Shown here piece after piece: positions 44,673 through 55,270 of a stretch of 64,000 nucleotides of DNA. The notes below the pieces were generated by a model. The model searched no databases and was not told where the DNA came from. It saw only the letters and a program-made list of their open reading frames with translations. The translations under genes and the position numbers were made by a program. This DNA is from Gerris lacustris. Its lineage: Eukaryota > Arthropoda > Insecta > Hemiptera > Gerridae. The DNA lies in NCBI GenBank assembly GCA_951217055.1, contig OX578282.1, forward strand, positions 72,383,092 through 72,447,091, written 5' to 3'. Positions within the stretch are counted from its first letter, which is position 1. The number at the start of each line of letters is the position of its first letter.

Positions 44673-45043
44673 TAGGCATTTGAAAAAAAAAACAAAAAAC
44701 AGATTGATTGCATGTCCGGCGATTTAGGTGAACTATGTGATTTTCATGATCGTAAGTACAAAATTAGTAAGTAGACCAAGTTTATGTTACCTTGTCACTT
44801 GATAGGTGACCACTCTTATTTGGAGTAATAATTGAATATCTAACCTATCAAGTGAAAAGTTAAAATTAACTTGATATTTGGTCTAATAACTAACAGTAAT
44901 CAGGATCATACTCAAATTCAAGAAATCCTCGTTAGAATATACTGTGTCAAAGGTGCTGAGCGGCAAGCCATATCATTGTATTGCCCATATCTGCGGCCCC
45001 CCCTTAAGCCAGCGGCCCTAGGCCGCGGCCTAGTCGGCCTAGT

Positions 45044-45059
45044 GGTAAATCCGGCACTG
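45044..45059. mobile_element. Solitary hAT right end inside hAT-5
   Basis: GGTAAATCCGGCACTG is the reverse complement of a CAGTGCCGGATTTACC hAT terminus, preceded by GGCCTAGTCGGCCTAGT and the palindrome-rich GGCCCTAGGCCGCGGCC. I find no matching left end or duplication, so the rest was lost. Confidence 0.6.
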
Positions 45060-45362
45060 ATGGAACAAATCTAACAAGAAATAGGGTGAATAAAAAAATA
45101 ATAATAAAATATGCGAATACTTCAGTAACAATATAAGCAATTTTTTTAGTACATAAACGAAAACCAATATCCAATTTAAGAACAAAATTAACAGGGAATC
45201 AAATTATGATGAGCCGTTGCCTCAACATAAAATTTTTTATCCTTCTCAGGATAAAATTGGCTGCCCAGTCAAAGCCCGGTGCAGCGCGTACCCCCAGCAA
45301 ACTCTTCCCGTACCCCCAGGGGTACGCGTACCACACTTTGGGAAACACTGCCTTAGATAATA

Positions 45363-45475
45363 GCTTAAACGCAAATGGCGAGTGGCCGGGGTCGATTCCA
45401 TACGTAAATTTTGATAAAATGTTTAATAATAATTAAATGTAACCCTCAAAACTGAATACGACACATAAATAGGAA
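45363..45475 (+). ncRNA. tRNA-derived SINE-like repeat S1
   Basis: Shares with 46,743-46,905 the order TAGCTTAAACGC, a B-box-like GGGGTCGATTCC (45,388-45,399), then ATTTTGATAAAATGTTTAAT and AATTAAATGTA. The B box is one base off consensus. No A box with proper spacing is evident, so only the right half of a pol III promoter is clear. Confidence 0.5.
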
Positions 45476-45479
45476 ATAC

Positions 45480-46119
45480 TTAACGAAATAATTGTGAACT
45501 CGAAATATTATAAACAACTGAACTATCTCAGTCTAGAACGAGAAAGAAAGAAGAGATGTAACAAACTGGTTTGTTTTTTAAAAAAAGGAAATTATTCAAA
45601 TAAAAATAAGGTTAATCTCTACATGTATTCTTTACTTTACACTTGAACAATTTCCAGCCATTAAAATGAAAGTAAGAATACGAGTATATATTTCTTTAAC
45701 ATGTGGAAACTAACAGGAAAATTGAAAACACCAGCGAATAGATTCACTTTTACCCGAGTAAACTGTGTCAGCGAGGATGGGAAAATATAGGGACATGTTA
45801 GTAGCATGTTTTCACTGGCAACTCTAGCAGGGTTTCCCATTCTCTACCTTGTTGTTTTTAGATACTCAGTGAGAGGGAAAATAAAGCACCGACAAGAGCA
45901 CTCTGGTCGCTAACAATTAAAAACAGACATATTGTGTGTATTTCCCTTGACTCGCACAACTACAAACACTCGTCCTAAATCACGAGAGCCAAAAAACTTC
46001 CACTCAACTCTCCACAGTACATTATTGGAATGCAAGGTTTTTTTGGAACGGAATCCCTTATGGTACGCTACAGCGTCCGAAAAAACGACCGTCTCAAAAC
46101 AACCGTCACGTAATTAACC
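45480..46119. other. No recognised feature
   Basis: No repeat matches and no significant frame. Confidence 0.5.
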
Positions 46120-46330
46120 GAAGAGGATAACTTGAGTATAAGATGACCGAGTTAGTTGAAATTTGGTACACATGTTCATTTTACCAATGTCCACAACGAG
46201 TTCGTTGGACAACCTTATCCACCAAAGAGTTCGCGCGCAACACTAATTTAACCGCAAGCTTCAATTGTAAAATTAGGATTTTCAAAATTAATCTATTTAA
46301 TCAGACAAACAACTTGTATAAATACATTTT
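46120..46330 (-). repeat. Family A/B core fragment
   Basis: On the plus strand: GATAACTTGAGTATAAGATG, GTTGAAATTTGGTACACATG, TTCATTTTACCAATGTCC, GAGTTCGTTGGACAACCTTA, GAGTTCGCGCGCAACACTAA. This is the A/B core inverted relative to A1. Confidence 0.65.
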
Positions 46331-46331
46331 T

Positions 46332-46700
46332 TACTTTCTCATATAAAGAGAAAGTATTGTGATGGCGCGAAAATTCGATTTTGAGATTTTGATGGATATA
46401 CACGTTTTGAGATCCTCTGAGTCCAAATAAGTGGTTTTTAAAAAATGTCTGTCCGTCGTCTGTCGTCTGTGCAGACGCCTGGAGCCTAAACTACTGGGCC
46501 GATTTTGACGAAATTTGGCATACATGTTCAGAAAAATCATACCCCGAGGCGAAATCGAGAAATGAATTTTAGCTCTAAATTTGGGAGCGCTACCCCCCAA
46601 AAACTCTTAAAAAAACATGAAAAAAAATTATTTCTCGAAAACGGTTCCGACGATTTTGATTAAAACATTCTAAAATGTAGTCCATTTGAATTCGAATCCA
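46332..46700 (+). mobile_element. Family G repeat, copy G1
   Basis: Opens with hairpin TACTTTCTC ATATAAA GAGAAAGTA (46,332-46,356), then GTCTGTCCGTCGTCTGTCGT, ACTACTGGGCCGATTTTGAC, GAAATTTGGCATACATGTTC and ATACCCCGAGGCGAAATCGA. This is the same order of parts (terminal hairpin, CTGTC tract, GAAATTTGGYATACATG) seen in families A, B, D and F, with a different hairpin. The right end is undefined. Confidence 0.65.
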
Positions 46701-46742
46701 ACGATATAAGCCGTTTTCCCGGGAAAAATCTAGTTCCTGAGA

Positions 46743-46985
46743 AATTAGCTTAAAACGCGGACGGAGAGAGCCCGGGTTCGATTCCCCACCCAGGAGAAGT
46801 TATTTTTATAATTAATTTTGATGAAAAGTTCAATAATATTTAAATGTACATTTGAAAACTAATAAATGGAAACACTGGGCTAAGTAATTATAAACTCGTA
46901 TATGAGAAAGTTTGTCCGAGTTGTCTCGGACCGATTTTTTCAGTAACAAACACCGACACCGCTATTTAGTGTAAAACTTCATACA
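46743..46985 (+). ncRNA. tRNA-derived SINE-like repeat S2
   Basis: TAGCTTAAAACGCGGACGGA then a perfect pol III B box GGTTCGATTCC (46,775-46,785) within GCCCGGGTTCGATTCCCC, followed by ATTTTGATGAAAAGTTCAAT and TTTAAATGTA as in S1. A short A/B-type tail (CCGACACCGCTATTTAGTG) follows at 46,955. The T-arm-like hairpin CCGGG/CCCCA is partial. Confidence 0.5.
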
Positions 46986-47299
46986 CATTGTCTACTAAAG
47001 AACAAGTGAAACAGGAATGCAGAGTTAAAGGCAGAGATGAAAATGTAATTGAAACTGGATTTGGGATTAAAATAAAGGAGCAGATGAGGGTCAGCACGTC
47101 CTTGAGACAAAGGAGGTCCTTACCCCAGCATCACCAGCGTCTTGTCATGTCCTTTAGACTTAACTTAGCGTACCTCGCGGCCCACGCCAACAGGTAATCA
47201 CACCGCTCTAATAACCAACCTCCTTCCCAACTACCAACCCTCATTACTGCCTCCCAATCAACAGCCAGCTTAGCAGTCCCAGTCCCATTCTTACCACTT
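46986..47299. other. No recognised gene
   Basis: A 69-codon frame (46,988-47,197) has a GC-richer 3' half ending in CCAACAG|GTAATC, which resembles a splice donor, but the peptide shows no motif. Confidence 0.35.
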
Positions 47300-47595
47300 T
47301 ATAAAAATATCCTACTGCGGAGTTCCGCAAGCCGAGTGAATTTCCATTAGAAGTTTGTAGTTCAATGTTGTGCCGTTTAAACTTCCTTCATAACTACTAT
47401 ACAATTGTGTGTGTTATTTTATGTTACGATAATTTAAAATAATTATTTTAGTTGGATTAGGGTTTTTAGAATATTGCTTAGTTAAACATAATCGTAGTAG
47501 TTTAAAAGAAGTTTAAAAGGCACAACATTGAACTACAAATTTCCAATGGAAATTCGCTTGGCTTTCGGAAACCTGCGGTAGGATTATTTTTAAAT
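47300..47595. mobile_element. ~296-bp MITE with ~98-bp inverted arms
   Basis: The left arm (47,300-47,397) runs AAATATCCTACTGCGG, GAATTTCCATTAGAAGTTTG, TAGTTCAATGTTGTGCCG, TTTAAACTTC. The right arm (47,498-47,595) is its reverse complement with about 15% differences. No coding sequence. The outer edges fade into AAAAATA/TATTTTT, making the target duplication uncertain (possibly TA). Confidence 0.8.
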
Positions 47596-47760
47596 CTTTG
47601 GTGACTCATCAGGAGGGGTTAATGACATCATAATGATCCCATTTTCAATAGGGATCCTCATCTCAACGAGCTTGATTTTTCGGTGCAAGTTTTATTTTGA
47701 TAAGTCAATTCGTTCGAGAGCTATCGTGCTTACAAGAAATCCGCTAGAAATACATATACC

Positions 47761-47882
<122 letters not shown>

Positions 47883-48028
47883 CGTGATTAGGGACCCATG
47901 AAACGAATTTTGGCCACAGTCTCGGCTCCAACTCCCGCCATGCCAGTGGCTCCATTAGCGATTTTTTTCCTTTGGAAATTCGCTAAAAAACAACAGAATT
48001 CTTAAAGAAATGGCTGATTAAAAATGGC

Positions 48029-48793
48029 ATACTGAAGCGAGCTTTTTACATTTAACAAAAATATGCATCCTATCTAACCGTCTATCTGTCAGTAACGATT
48101 ACGTGTCCCAAGATAGCTCCAGTGAAGGTTGACCACTTTAGTTGAAAATTTGGTATACATGTTCCTTTTACTAATGTTCAGGCTAAGTTCGTTGTGCAGC
48201 GTTATCCGTCTAAGAGTTCGCGCGCAACGCTCGCGTAAACATAAGCTTGAAATGTAAGATTAGAATTTCAGGACGGGAATAGATTCCACCATCACCATCA
48301 CCTATTCGATGAGACGAGCATTCTTTTTTAAAATACATTTTTTTTTTTTGTAAAACTTTTTTTTGTTGGTTTTACAAAAAATTTTTTTTACAAAAGGAAG
48401 TGATAAAGATCGTTAAAACCATTAAAGCGGACCTAAGCGTTCAAAATAGAAAAAATAACGTTTCCACCGATATCTTACGTTCTAATCTAACGATTTTAAT
48501 AAAACTTCATATAAATTGTCTAAAGTATAATTGAAACAGGCAAAGTAAATTTCAACTTGATACAAGCAGCAGTTATTGAGTAGTGAAGTGATACATTTTA
48601 TAATACATAGTAGAAATGAAGATGGCCGGAACATGTAAGTTAAGGAATATGTAGAAAGACATCCTTCTTGCCCACTACAGTGCTCTCTATTACAGTCATC
48701 CTCTTTAACTATCAACCCATGATTAACTATTTTCTTAATATCTAATACATATTGTATTACGCTTGCTTCAATGATAGAGCCACACGATGCCTC
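48029..48793 (-). mobile_element. Family A repeat, copy A3
   Basis: Inverse copy of A1/A2: begins CTGAAGCGAGCTTTTTACAT, contains AGTTCGCGCGCAACGCTCGC, CACCTATTCGATGAGACGAG and TATCTTACGTTCTAATCTAA, and ends GCTTGCTTCAATGATAGAGC CACACGATGCC. The terminal ATTGAAGC is kept at both ends. A 139-codon minus-strand frame crossing its end is a shadow. Confidence 0.75.
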
Positions 48794-48870
48794 GTTATAG
48801 TGTTGCCAAATGAACCCTGATGGTTTAACTACAAGAGCAATGAAAAACTCATTATACAAACATAATATGA

Positions 48871-49570
48871 GGAGCTTAGTATCAAAGACGGACAAGAGCA
48901 CATTTCAAAATTTTACAGGAGAGCCGAAAAACTGTTGCTCAAATTCTACAGGTGCTAGAGCAATGACTTTTTCCCTGTAGATTCTTAATAGACTCAAAAC
49001 TTGTTAGAAGTACTGAAAACGTGGATTTCTTTGATATTTTAGCTGCTAAATGGAGTAAAAAAGTGGAGTTGTCCGCTATTGAAACAAAAACAAGGTTTTG
49101 TCCGTTTTTGAAGCAAAATGACGTTGAAAATAATGGTTAGAATAATAATATTGGAGATATAAATTTTTTTCACGTTTTTCAGAGTTCTTAGGGAGTAGTG
49201 CCCCCAAATTTAGAGCTAAAATTGATTTCTCGATTTCCCCTCGGGGTATCATTTTTCTAAACATCTATGACAAAATGGTAGGAGTAGGTATTCAGATGCT
49301 AAAGCCCGCAGTGCATCATAGGAACGAGTTAGTAAAATGCAGCCTCCTGATTGGCTGTTTCAGTTATGTCCACTTTTGAAGCAAAACGTGTGTTGACTTG
49401 TCCGTATTTGAAACAAAACTACAAATAATATTGCATTTTTACCCCTTTTCTGGTCGTTTTTGATGCAAATGGATAGCAGAATCTGATGCAGCAGCCAAAA
49501 ATCTATAAGAAACAATCGATAACTGAAATTCGGAAAAAATGTCGAATGTCCGTCTTTGATACTAGGCTCC
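48871..49570. mobile_element. Element J: 700-bp TIR element with iterated internal motif
   Basis: GGAGCTTAGTATCAAAGACG + GACA (48,871-48,894) is mirrored by TGTCCGTCTTTGATACTAGG + CTCC (49,547-49,570) with one mismatch. The phrase GTCCGTTTTTGAAGCAAAA recurs in one orientation at 49,071, 49,100, 49,368, 49,400 and 49,453 with small changes, and the TIR is itself a version of it. A family G fragment (49,150-49,270, inverted) lies in the middle. No transposase and no clear target duplication. Confidence 0.75.
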
Positions 49571-50209
49571 ATATTTCGATTCAGATATAATAGGCTACAA
49601 ATATTTAAATTTAAAATAATTTAAGTTTTACTATAGCTGTCTATCCTTGCAACTAAAACCACCCATGTCGATTTTTGGCGACAATAAGTTGGACTCATGT
49701 GATGAATGATGCTTATTCCAAGTCTACTTTATATCGCAACAAAGCCTATCTCTTATGCTAGAATGGCCAATGATGGTTACCAATGTCTACAGCCAAGAAA
49801 TATAATTAGTCGTCAGCGAACATTTCAATTCGTTATATTAACGTAAGGTAAGAACATCTAAACACAAATCATGGCACCAATAGTGGCGCTAATTCAATCT
49901 GTCATCGAGAAAATTCAGTCTTAATCTTCTCCATCGCTTGTAACGTCAGAGTCCAACTCTAACTTTTCACTTCACATAGAAATTAAGTACGAGTAGTTGG
50001 CTAGTACCGAAGTGCCTCCCTTGGGATTAGAAAAAAGTGACGGTCGAAGTTCGCCAGCCTCTTAGTCTAAAATGTCTTAAGGGTGAGGCCAGGTAACCCC
50101 GGGTTATCCCTTCTTGCACCCTGTCAAAACCCAAAGAACTTTGTGGCGGACTTCGAAATTAGAATCCCACAAGCCGTTTGAAATGTCTTCCTAAGCACTT
50201 CAATTACAG
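49571..50209. other. No recognised gene; likely intron or flank of the MULE fragment
   Basis: No repeat matches. The last bases CTTCAATTACAG form a good splice acceptor for the following exon. Confidence 0.4.
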
Positions 50210-50459
50210 GGTGCAGATTAGATTTCATTTAGCACAAGCTTGGTCGAAAAAAATTCAGGATTTAGGATTTACTGAGGACTACCGACTTTCTACCAACGAC
50301 GGTCAACTGATGAAGATCATCTTCGGACTAACCTATACAGACCCTGAAGAATGTTATATTGAACATTTTATGAGCCAAAAAATAAGCCATCGCAATGATC
50401 GATTTTGGGTCTATATCACCGAGAACTATATTGATCCATTAATACAAATAATGAAATAA
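50210..50459 (+). pseudogene. MULE transposase 3' exon (arthropod-type)
   Basis: The frame after the acceptor TTACAG reads FHLAQAWSKKIQDLGFTEDY, then QLMKIIFGLTYTDPEECYIE, HFMSQK and FWVYITENYIDP before a TAA at 50,457. I recognise the FHLxQAWxRKIQxLGLsxxY...IFGLxxLxPEEVxxxFxxxFM...FxDYxxENYI layout of the segment after the catalytic domain in Mutator-like transposases of arthropods. The frame is open for 83 codons, so decay is recent or coding use persists. The DDE catalytic region is not visible within the preceding 600 bp. The nominal ATG at 50,178 would lie in the intron. Confidence 0.65.
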
Positions 50460-50464
50460 TAATA

Positions 50465-51084
50465 AATAATTTCAAGATAAAAAGAACTTTTTACTACTAC
50501 GTTTTTAAATTTTCGGTTGAATCGTATGTAATGTTGATAATATAATTGTTATTGTTATATAATATATAATGTTAGTAAAAAAAAAATAGTTCCGAATTTA
50601 TTTACTTCACATAAATGACAACCATCCAGAGAGCTCATCTTAAACCTATAAAAGGACAAATCTTTGTACAACGGATCTCCCCAACACCAAATCTAAAGCG
50701 TGCAATAATATTAATAATATAATCGATAAATAATATAATCGATATTTCCTGTTTTGCTGTCATTCAATGTTTATCTATCACAAATTTGAGACCCGTCAAA
50801 ATGAAGATAGCGTAAATATTGGATATGGCAAAACAAATAAAATAACTGGCGGACTTTTTCCGAACTAACTTTCCGCACAGCAAAATGTGCTGAAAACTAA
50901 TTAAATTCTGCTGAAAGACGGCTAAAAGTATTAAAATAATGCATTGTCATCGTGTTCTGAGCTATGGTAAAAGTTTCAAATGTCTAGCTATTCGGGAAGT
51001 TAGTTAGAAATCGATTGCCAGATTTGTACCGGACAAACAAACAAACAAACAAACACGAATGCAAGCTAATAAAAACGTAGTAAA
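50465..51084 (+). mobile_element. Family H repeat, copy H2
   Basis: Colinear with H1 over about 620 bp, starting five bases after the MULE stop codon. It ends GCAAGCTAATAAAAACGTAG + TAAAA after a (CAAA)4-5 run. Because it starts at the same internal base as H1, this looks like a true 5' end rather than chance truncation, so the adjacency to the MULE exon is probably coincidental or marks a chimeric transcript. Confidence 0.72.
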
Positions 51085-51085
51085 A

Positions 51086-51783
51086 TACAAAGCCAAAATT
51101 ATATTTAAAATTTAACGTCCGTAAAATTTAGTTTTATGCAGGCACGTGGTGGTAATAATGTAATTCAAACGATTTAACACATTTTAAGGAAAATCACAGC
51201 CGAAAAACTGAGAAAATCATGATCATGTGAAGAGATACAAGCAACTAAATGCAAACCGTTGGAATTTGACTGCATTCAACTTGTATTGTTATGTCGGTGT
51301 TCCAAGTCTTCGACTTGTTTAAAAACCAAACTTAAATTACTTCATATGACTCAGTCTTTAAAATATGTAAATATAAAAACTCGTATAGCTCAGAATAAAG
51401 AACTGAACTGTGTGTGAATAGTAATGGATAATGAAGGAAGCGCCTGGTTGTCTTCATCAGACTAGAAGTAGCACCTGCAGAGGACAAAGAAACCGAGAGT
51501 GGACCACACACAATCCAACAGCACTCTGCGGCAAAACATCTTTCGGATTCATAGAAAAAAACATGTTATTGAAATAGAGGACTGCTCGACCTTAGATTTA
51601 CATGAGAAGCCTGTGACTGGAACAGATGCAGCTCTCCTCACCGACATGACTACCTCGTCATACTGACGCCGTCACAACAATACCCGTCTACTGGCTTCCT
51701 TCCCACGAACCCACTCAACATCCTTACTTGCTTACAGTAATATGTCTCCACAGAAACAGAAACAACCTCCAAAATATTTCACG
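51086..51783. other. No recognised feature
   Basis: Moderately AT-rich, no long frame, no match in the window. Confidence 0.5.
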
Positions 51784-52286
51784 CTTGCACCTCTAACCAC
51801 CTCCAACCACCTCTAACCACTTCAAACCACCTCTAACCACCTCCAACCATCTCTAACCACCTCTAAACACCTCCAACCATCTCTAACCACCATTACCCAC
51901 TTTTAACCACCTCCAACCACCTCTAACCACCTCTAAACACCTCCAACCATCTCTAACCACCGTTATCCACTTCTAACCGCCTCCAACCACCTCTAACCTC
52001 ATCCAACCACCTCCAACCACTTCAAACCACCTCTAACCACCTCCAACCATCTCTAAACACCTCTAAACACCTCCAACCATCTCTAACCACCATTATCCAC
52101 TTTTAACCACCTCCAACCACCTCTAACCACCTCCAACCACCTCTAAACACCTCCAACCATCTCTAACCACCGTTATCCACTTCTAACCGCCTCCAACCAC
52201 CTCTAACCTCATCCAACCACCTCCAACCACTTCTAACCACCTCTAAACACCTCCAACCATCTCTAACCACCTCAATCCACTTCTAC
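51784..52286 (-). repeat. CACCTCTAAC 10-bp minisatellite with 210-bp higher order
   Basis: About 50 decamers, chiefly CACCTCTAAC and CACCTCCAAC with variants (CATCTCTAAC, CACCGTTATC, CTCATCCAAC). The rare variants recur in the same order 210 bp apart (CGTTATCCAC at 51,961 and 52,171), so 21 decamers form a higher-order unit. It is the reverse complement of the 41,808 array. Confidence 0.95.
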
Positions 52287-52290
52287 TGAC

Positions 52291-52383
52291 AAGCAGAGCA
52301 TTGTATTCAGGGGTCCTCGTTACAGACAAAATGAAAAGCAGAGCATACTGTATACAGGGGTCCTTGTTTTGCCTAAGGACCCT
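52291..52383 (-). repeat. Family F-type hairpin end, with tandem duplication
   Basis: GGGTCCTT...AAGGACCC arms (52,358-52,382) around GTTTTGCC form the same terminal hairpin type as F (57,338-57,365). Upstream, AGCAGAGCATNNTGTATNCAGG with GGTCCTYGTT occurs twice, about 45 bp apart. Only this end is present. Confidence 0.6.
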
Positions 52384-53000
52384 AAAAATGAACTTACTTC
52401 CAACAAAATCGTCTTGGAAGTTAAAGATGAATGTTCTGCTGTACAACTCTGCAATCAAAGATACGACTGGTTTTTGCCCCTTGTGAACCTGGTTTCTGTC
52501 GAGGGTCGAGATCACGCCTCTAGAAGCACCCTTCTCTACAAATCAACTTGGCCCCGAACAAAGGTTTCGCCCTTTAAAAAAAAGGGGACTTCTGTCCGAG
52601 TGGGGAAGAAAAGATGGAGTTTTAATAATTAAATGGCTTCAAAGTGGGAGGAAGGGAAAATCAGGGATGACAAAAGAATCAGGGCAGATGATTCACAACT
52701 CGCATCGATTACTTTATTATTTAATTTGATTTGTTCTATTGAACAGAACGAATTTCTCTGAATAGACGTCGCAGGAAATAGACTTCACCCCGATCTCCAG
52801 GTCTGCTCCCAAAACTCCGCTCATAAAGAAAATAAAATAAATAAAAATACCCATTTATTACCAATTTTGAAATACATAAATCATATTTTGTGCTCTGTAC
52901 AATAGTTAATTTTAAAAAAGTCAATAACTAATATACAGCACACTTGCTAATTTAAAAATAATTAAACTAAAATCAATAAATGAGACTTCGATTTCAAGGC
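52384..53000. other. No recognised gene
   Basis: Overlapping frames of 61-90 codons on both strands near 52,243-52,632 show no motif. The rest is AT-rich. Confidence 0.4.
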
Positions 53001-53234
53001 ACTTCTTTAGATTTTTACTCCCCTTATAAAAACCACAGATGGAAGTAACAATCTAAAGAAAGTGTATGGAATATTCTTCTTTAGACTGTTTCTCCCCTTA
53101 TAAAAACCCAAGTATGATATTCCTTTGTCCTAAAGTACATTGGACTAAACATCCCTTTGTAATAATAGTTATTTAGTCAAAGTCATTTATATTCTAAAAA
53201 AAATAAACATAGGGGAGTAACAATCTAAAGAAGT
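53001..53234. mobile_element. 234-bp MITE (N1) with 23-bp TIRs
   Basis: ACTTCTTTAGATTTTTACTC + CCC (53,001-53,023) is mirrored at 53,212-53,234 with one mismatch. A second outward copy of the TIR region (CTTCTTTAGACTGTTTCTCC) sits at about 53,079. The centre holds the N motif CCTTTGTCCTAAAGTACATT + GGACTAAA. No clear target duplication. Confidence 0.75.
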
Positions 53235-53449
53235 ACCAAATAAATTATACATATACCCTTTTATTTTTTAATTTATTTTCTATTTTTTTGATAACAAGGC
53301 CCATCTAAGGGCAAAGGCCTCTCCTAGTTATTGCCAGTTTTTCTTTTCCTGAGCAGATCTAGTCTAAAGACCCCCACAAAATTGTACTAATTCATCACGC
53401 CATCTCTTATGTTGTCTCCCCTTGTTTCTCTACGGTCATAATCAATTTC

Positions 53450-53560
53450 AATTCAGAAATCCAAGAGTCTTGGAATTTTCGAATTCGGAGACATAACCAT
53501 TTTTCAATTTTGAGAACGATGAAATAGTTTGCGTTACCTTAGGTAAGTTCGGAAGGAATA
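53450..53560 (+). repeat. Family B-related end fragment
   Basis: CCAAGAGTCTTGGAATTTTC, CGGAGACATAACCATTTTTC, TTTTGAGAACGATGAAATAG and the hairpin-like GCGTTACCTTAGGTAAGTTC + GGAAGG follow the order of the right end of family B (7545-7631). Arms have decayed. The 53,240-53,450 stretch before it shows nothing I recognise. Confidence 0.6.
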
Positions 53561-53997
53561 ATAGTGGATGGTGGCTAAAAGACGGGTGCATATGATTTAC
53601 AAGGAGGACCACCAAATCATTTCTCACCTCTTCAGCAGCTTCCATAACTTTGCAAACCTCGGCTTGGCCGTTCTTCCCTCCCAACATGTCACCAAGGTTG
53701 TTTTATCCAAGCAAAACTGACTTCGTGGGTTATTAAGTCAGGTAACAACACGTTATGTCGAACAAGGCAGCTGCACACTTCTCACTGCTTCACACTAATT
53801 ATGTCTCCCGGAAGGGGAAAAAGAGGAAGACAGGTAATTATAGTTTGTAGGAGTATTTGATGGGTTTTAAGAAGTCTAAGGAGCGGAGAGGCTGTGGGGG
53901 CGGTCTAGCGTGAAGGACGAACTAGAGACAGACTCGAACCAGCACACCGCATCCAAACAAACCCAGCACAGCTCGGCCTTCACATCCTACTGTCTCA
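53560..53997. other. No recognised feature
   Basis: Somewhat GC-richer (53,820-53,990), no frame with a motif. Confidence 0.45.
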
Positions 53998-54330
53998 CCT
54001 CTCTTCTACAAGTAACTAACAAACTCTTCTACAAGTAATAACAAACCTCTCCCTTACTCTGCTACAATTAACTACAAACCTCTCCCCCATTCTTCTTCAA
54101 GTAACTAACAAACTCTCCTTCAATCTTCTACAAGTAACTACGAAACTATCCTTCAATCTTCTACAAGTAACTAACAAACTATCCTTCAATCTCCTATACA
54201 AGTAACTACGAAACTATCCGTCAATCTTCTACAAGTAACTACCAAACTATCCTTCTATCTTCTATAAGTAATTACAAAACTCTGCTACAAGTAACAACAA
54301 AACTCTCCTTCAATCTGTTACAACTATCTA
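53998..54330 (+). repeat. ~33-bp diverged minisatellite
   Basis: CTTCTACAAGTAACTAACAA + ACTMTCCTTCAAT repeats about nine times with small indels, so the period drifts from 29 to 36 bp. Confidence 0.85.
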
Positions 54331-55270
54331 CAAACCCAATAAACCCAGACAGCATTTAAACGAACTAGACGATTTGCCATTCTTTGTCAAACAATTTGAA
54401 ATTAAATCAAGGGGCAATTTTATCAAAGGGCAAAGGGGCATTTGGCTCGTCTTCTCCTGAAAGGCGGCCGCAAACTAGCAGCTTCACTGTTTAATTGGGG
54501 AATGCACGCCATTTCTATCAGTGTCGGGGCAGTTCACTTATTGTGAAGGCGTAGGACATTATACACTGAGCTTATGAATTAAAGACAATATGAACGTATG
54601 TATTGTGGAACGAATGCATCACTATTTGATAAATAAGAAAGTGCGACAGTCCTTAAACAGGACTCTAAAACTATTGAATATTACCATGTGTAATTCTCCC
54701 CCATGTGGAATTCCCGTATACAATTATAATAATCAACTTCTTAAAATTGATTTCGGAATTAAACATCCGTTTTTAGCACAATAGTGATAAATTTAACCCC
54801 TTCCTCCAATAGTAAATATTTATTACAAAATGTGCAATATGAAAAATTCCTTACATTTGTATTTATTATTGTTTGACAAAGAATAACTTTGATTTTAGTA
54901 AGATTATTTCATTTATTTGATAAAAAAAAATAGAGGGAGAGAGAAGCATAAAACTAAATTGTTATGCTACACGCCCCAAATTCGTTTTCAGAGCGTCCTC
55001 CTGTTGCATGTCCCGTATACTCCTCACCAACGTATTTAAAACAAACCAAATTTGCGACCCCTGTGATGATTTGTTTGGGGCTCCCCCGTTAGCATTAATA
55101 AACACAAAATAACTGCGAAGTATCAGGTTCTTGAATTAGGTACTTTCGAAGAGACCTAGGCGTGTTGAAGATCTCGAGACAAACAGACAAAACCAGGAAA
55201 TACTCAGGGTCCACGGTGTGACTAGGCGCCTTAGAACAACTTACATCAGGTGTAAGTTAGCTTATATTTA
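54331..55270. other. No recognised feature
   Basis: No repeats matched; a 64-codon frame at 54,590-54,784 lacks motifs. Confidence 0.5.

Larger units (their letters stand above)
43951..45350. mobile_element. hAT-5: 1.4-kb hAT with TSD CCTTAGAT
   Basis: CAGTGTTTCCCAAACTTT at the left and AAAGTGT-type right end CTTTGGGAAACACTG are inverted. CCTTAGAT flanks exactly (43,943-43,950 and 45,351-45,358). Just inside the TIRs are GTACCCC/GGGGTACG words on both sides (about 43,979, 44,011; 45,300-45,335). No transposase recognised. It hosts repeat K2 (44,589-44,672), a CACTTGATAGGT/ACCTATCAAGTG hairpin (about 44,806-44,855) and one end of another hAT. Confidence 0.94.

Noticed and set aside
46988..47197. 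Host exon ending in CCAACAG|GTAATC
   Set aside because: No recognisable peptide motif and no partner exon; one donor-like site is weak evidence.
48482..48901. 139-codon minus-strand frame
   Set aside because: It spans the end of repeat A3 and the start of element J, so it cannot be an ancestral coding unit.
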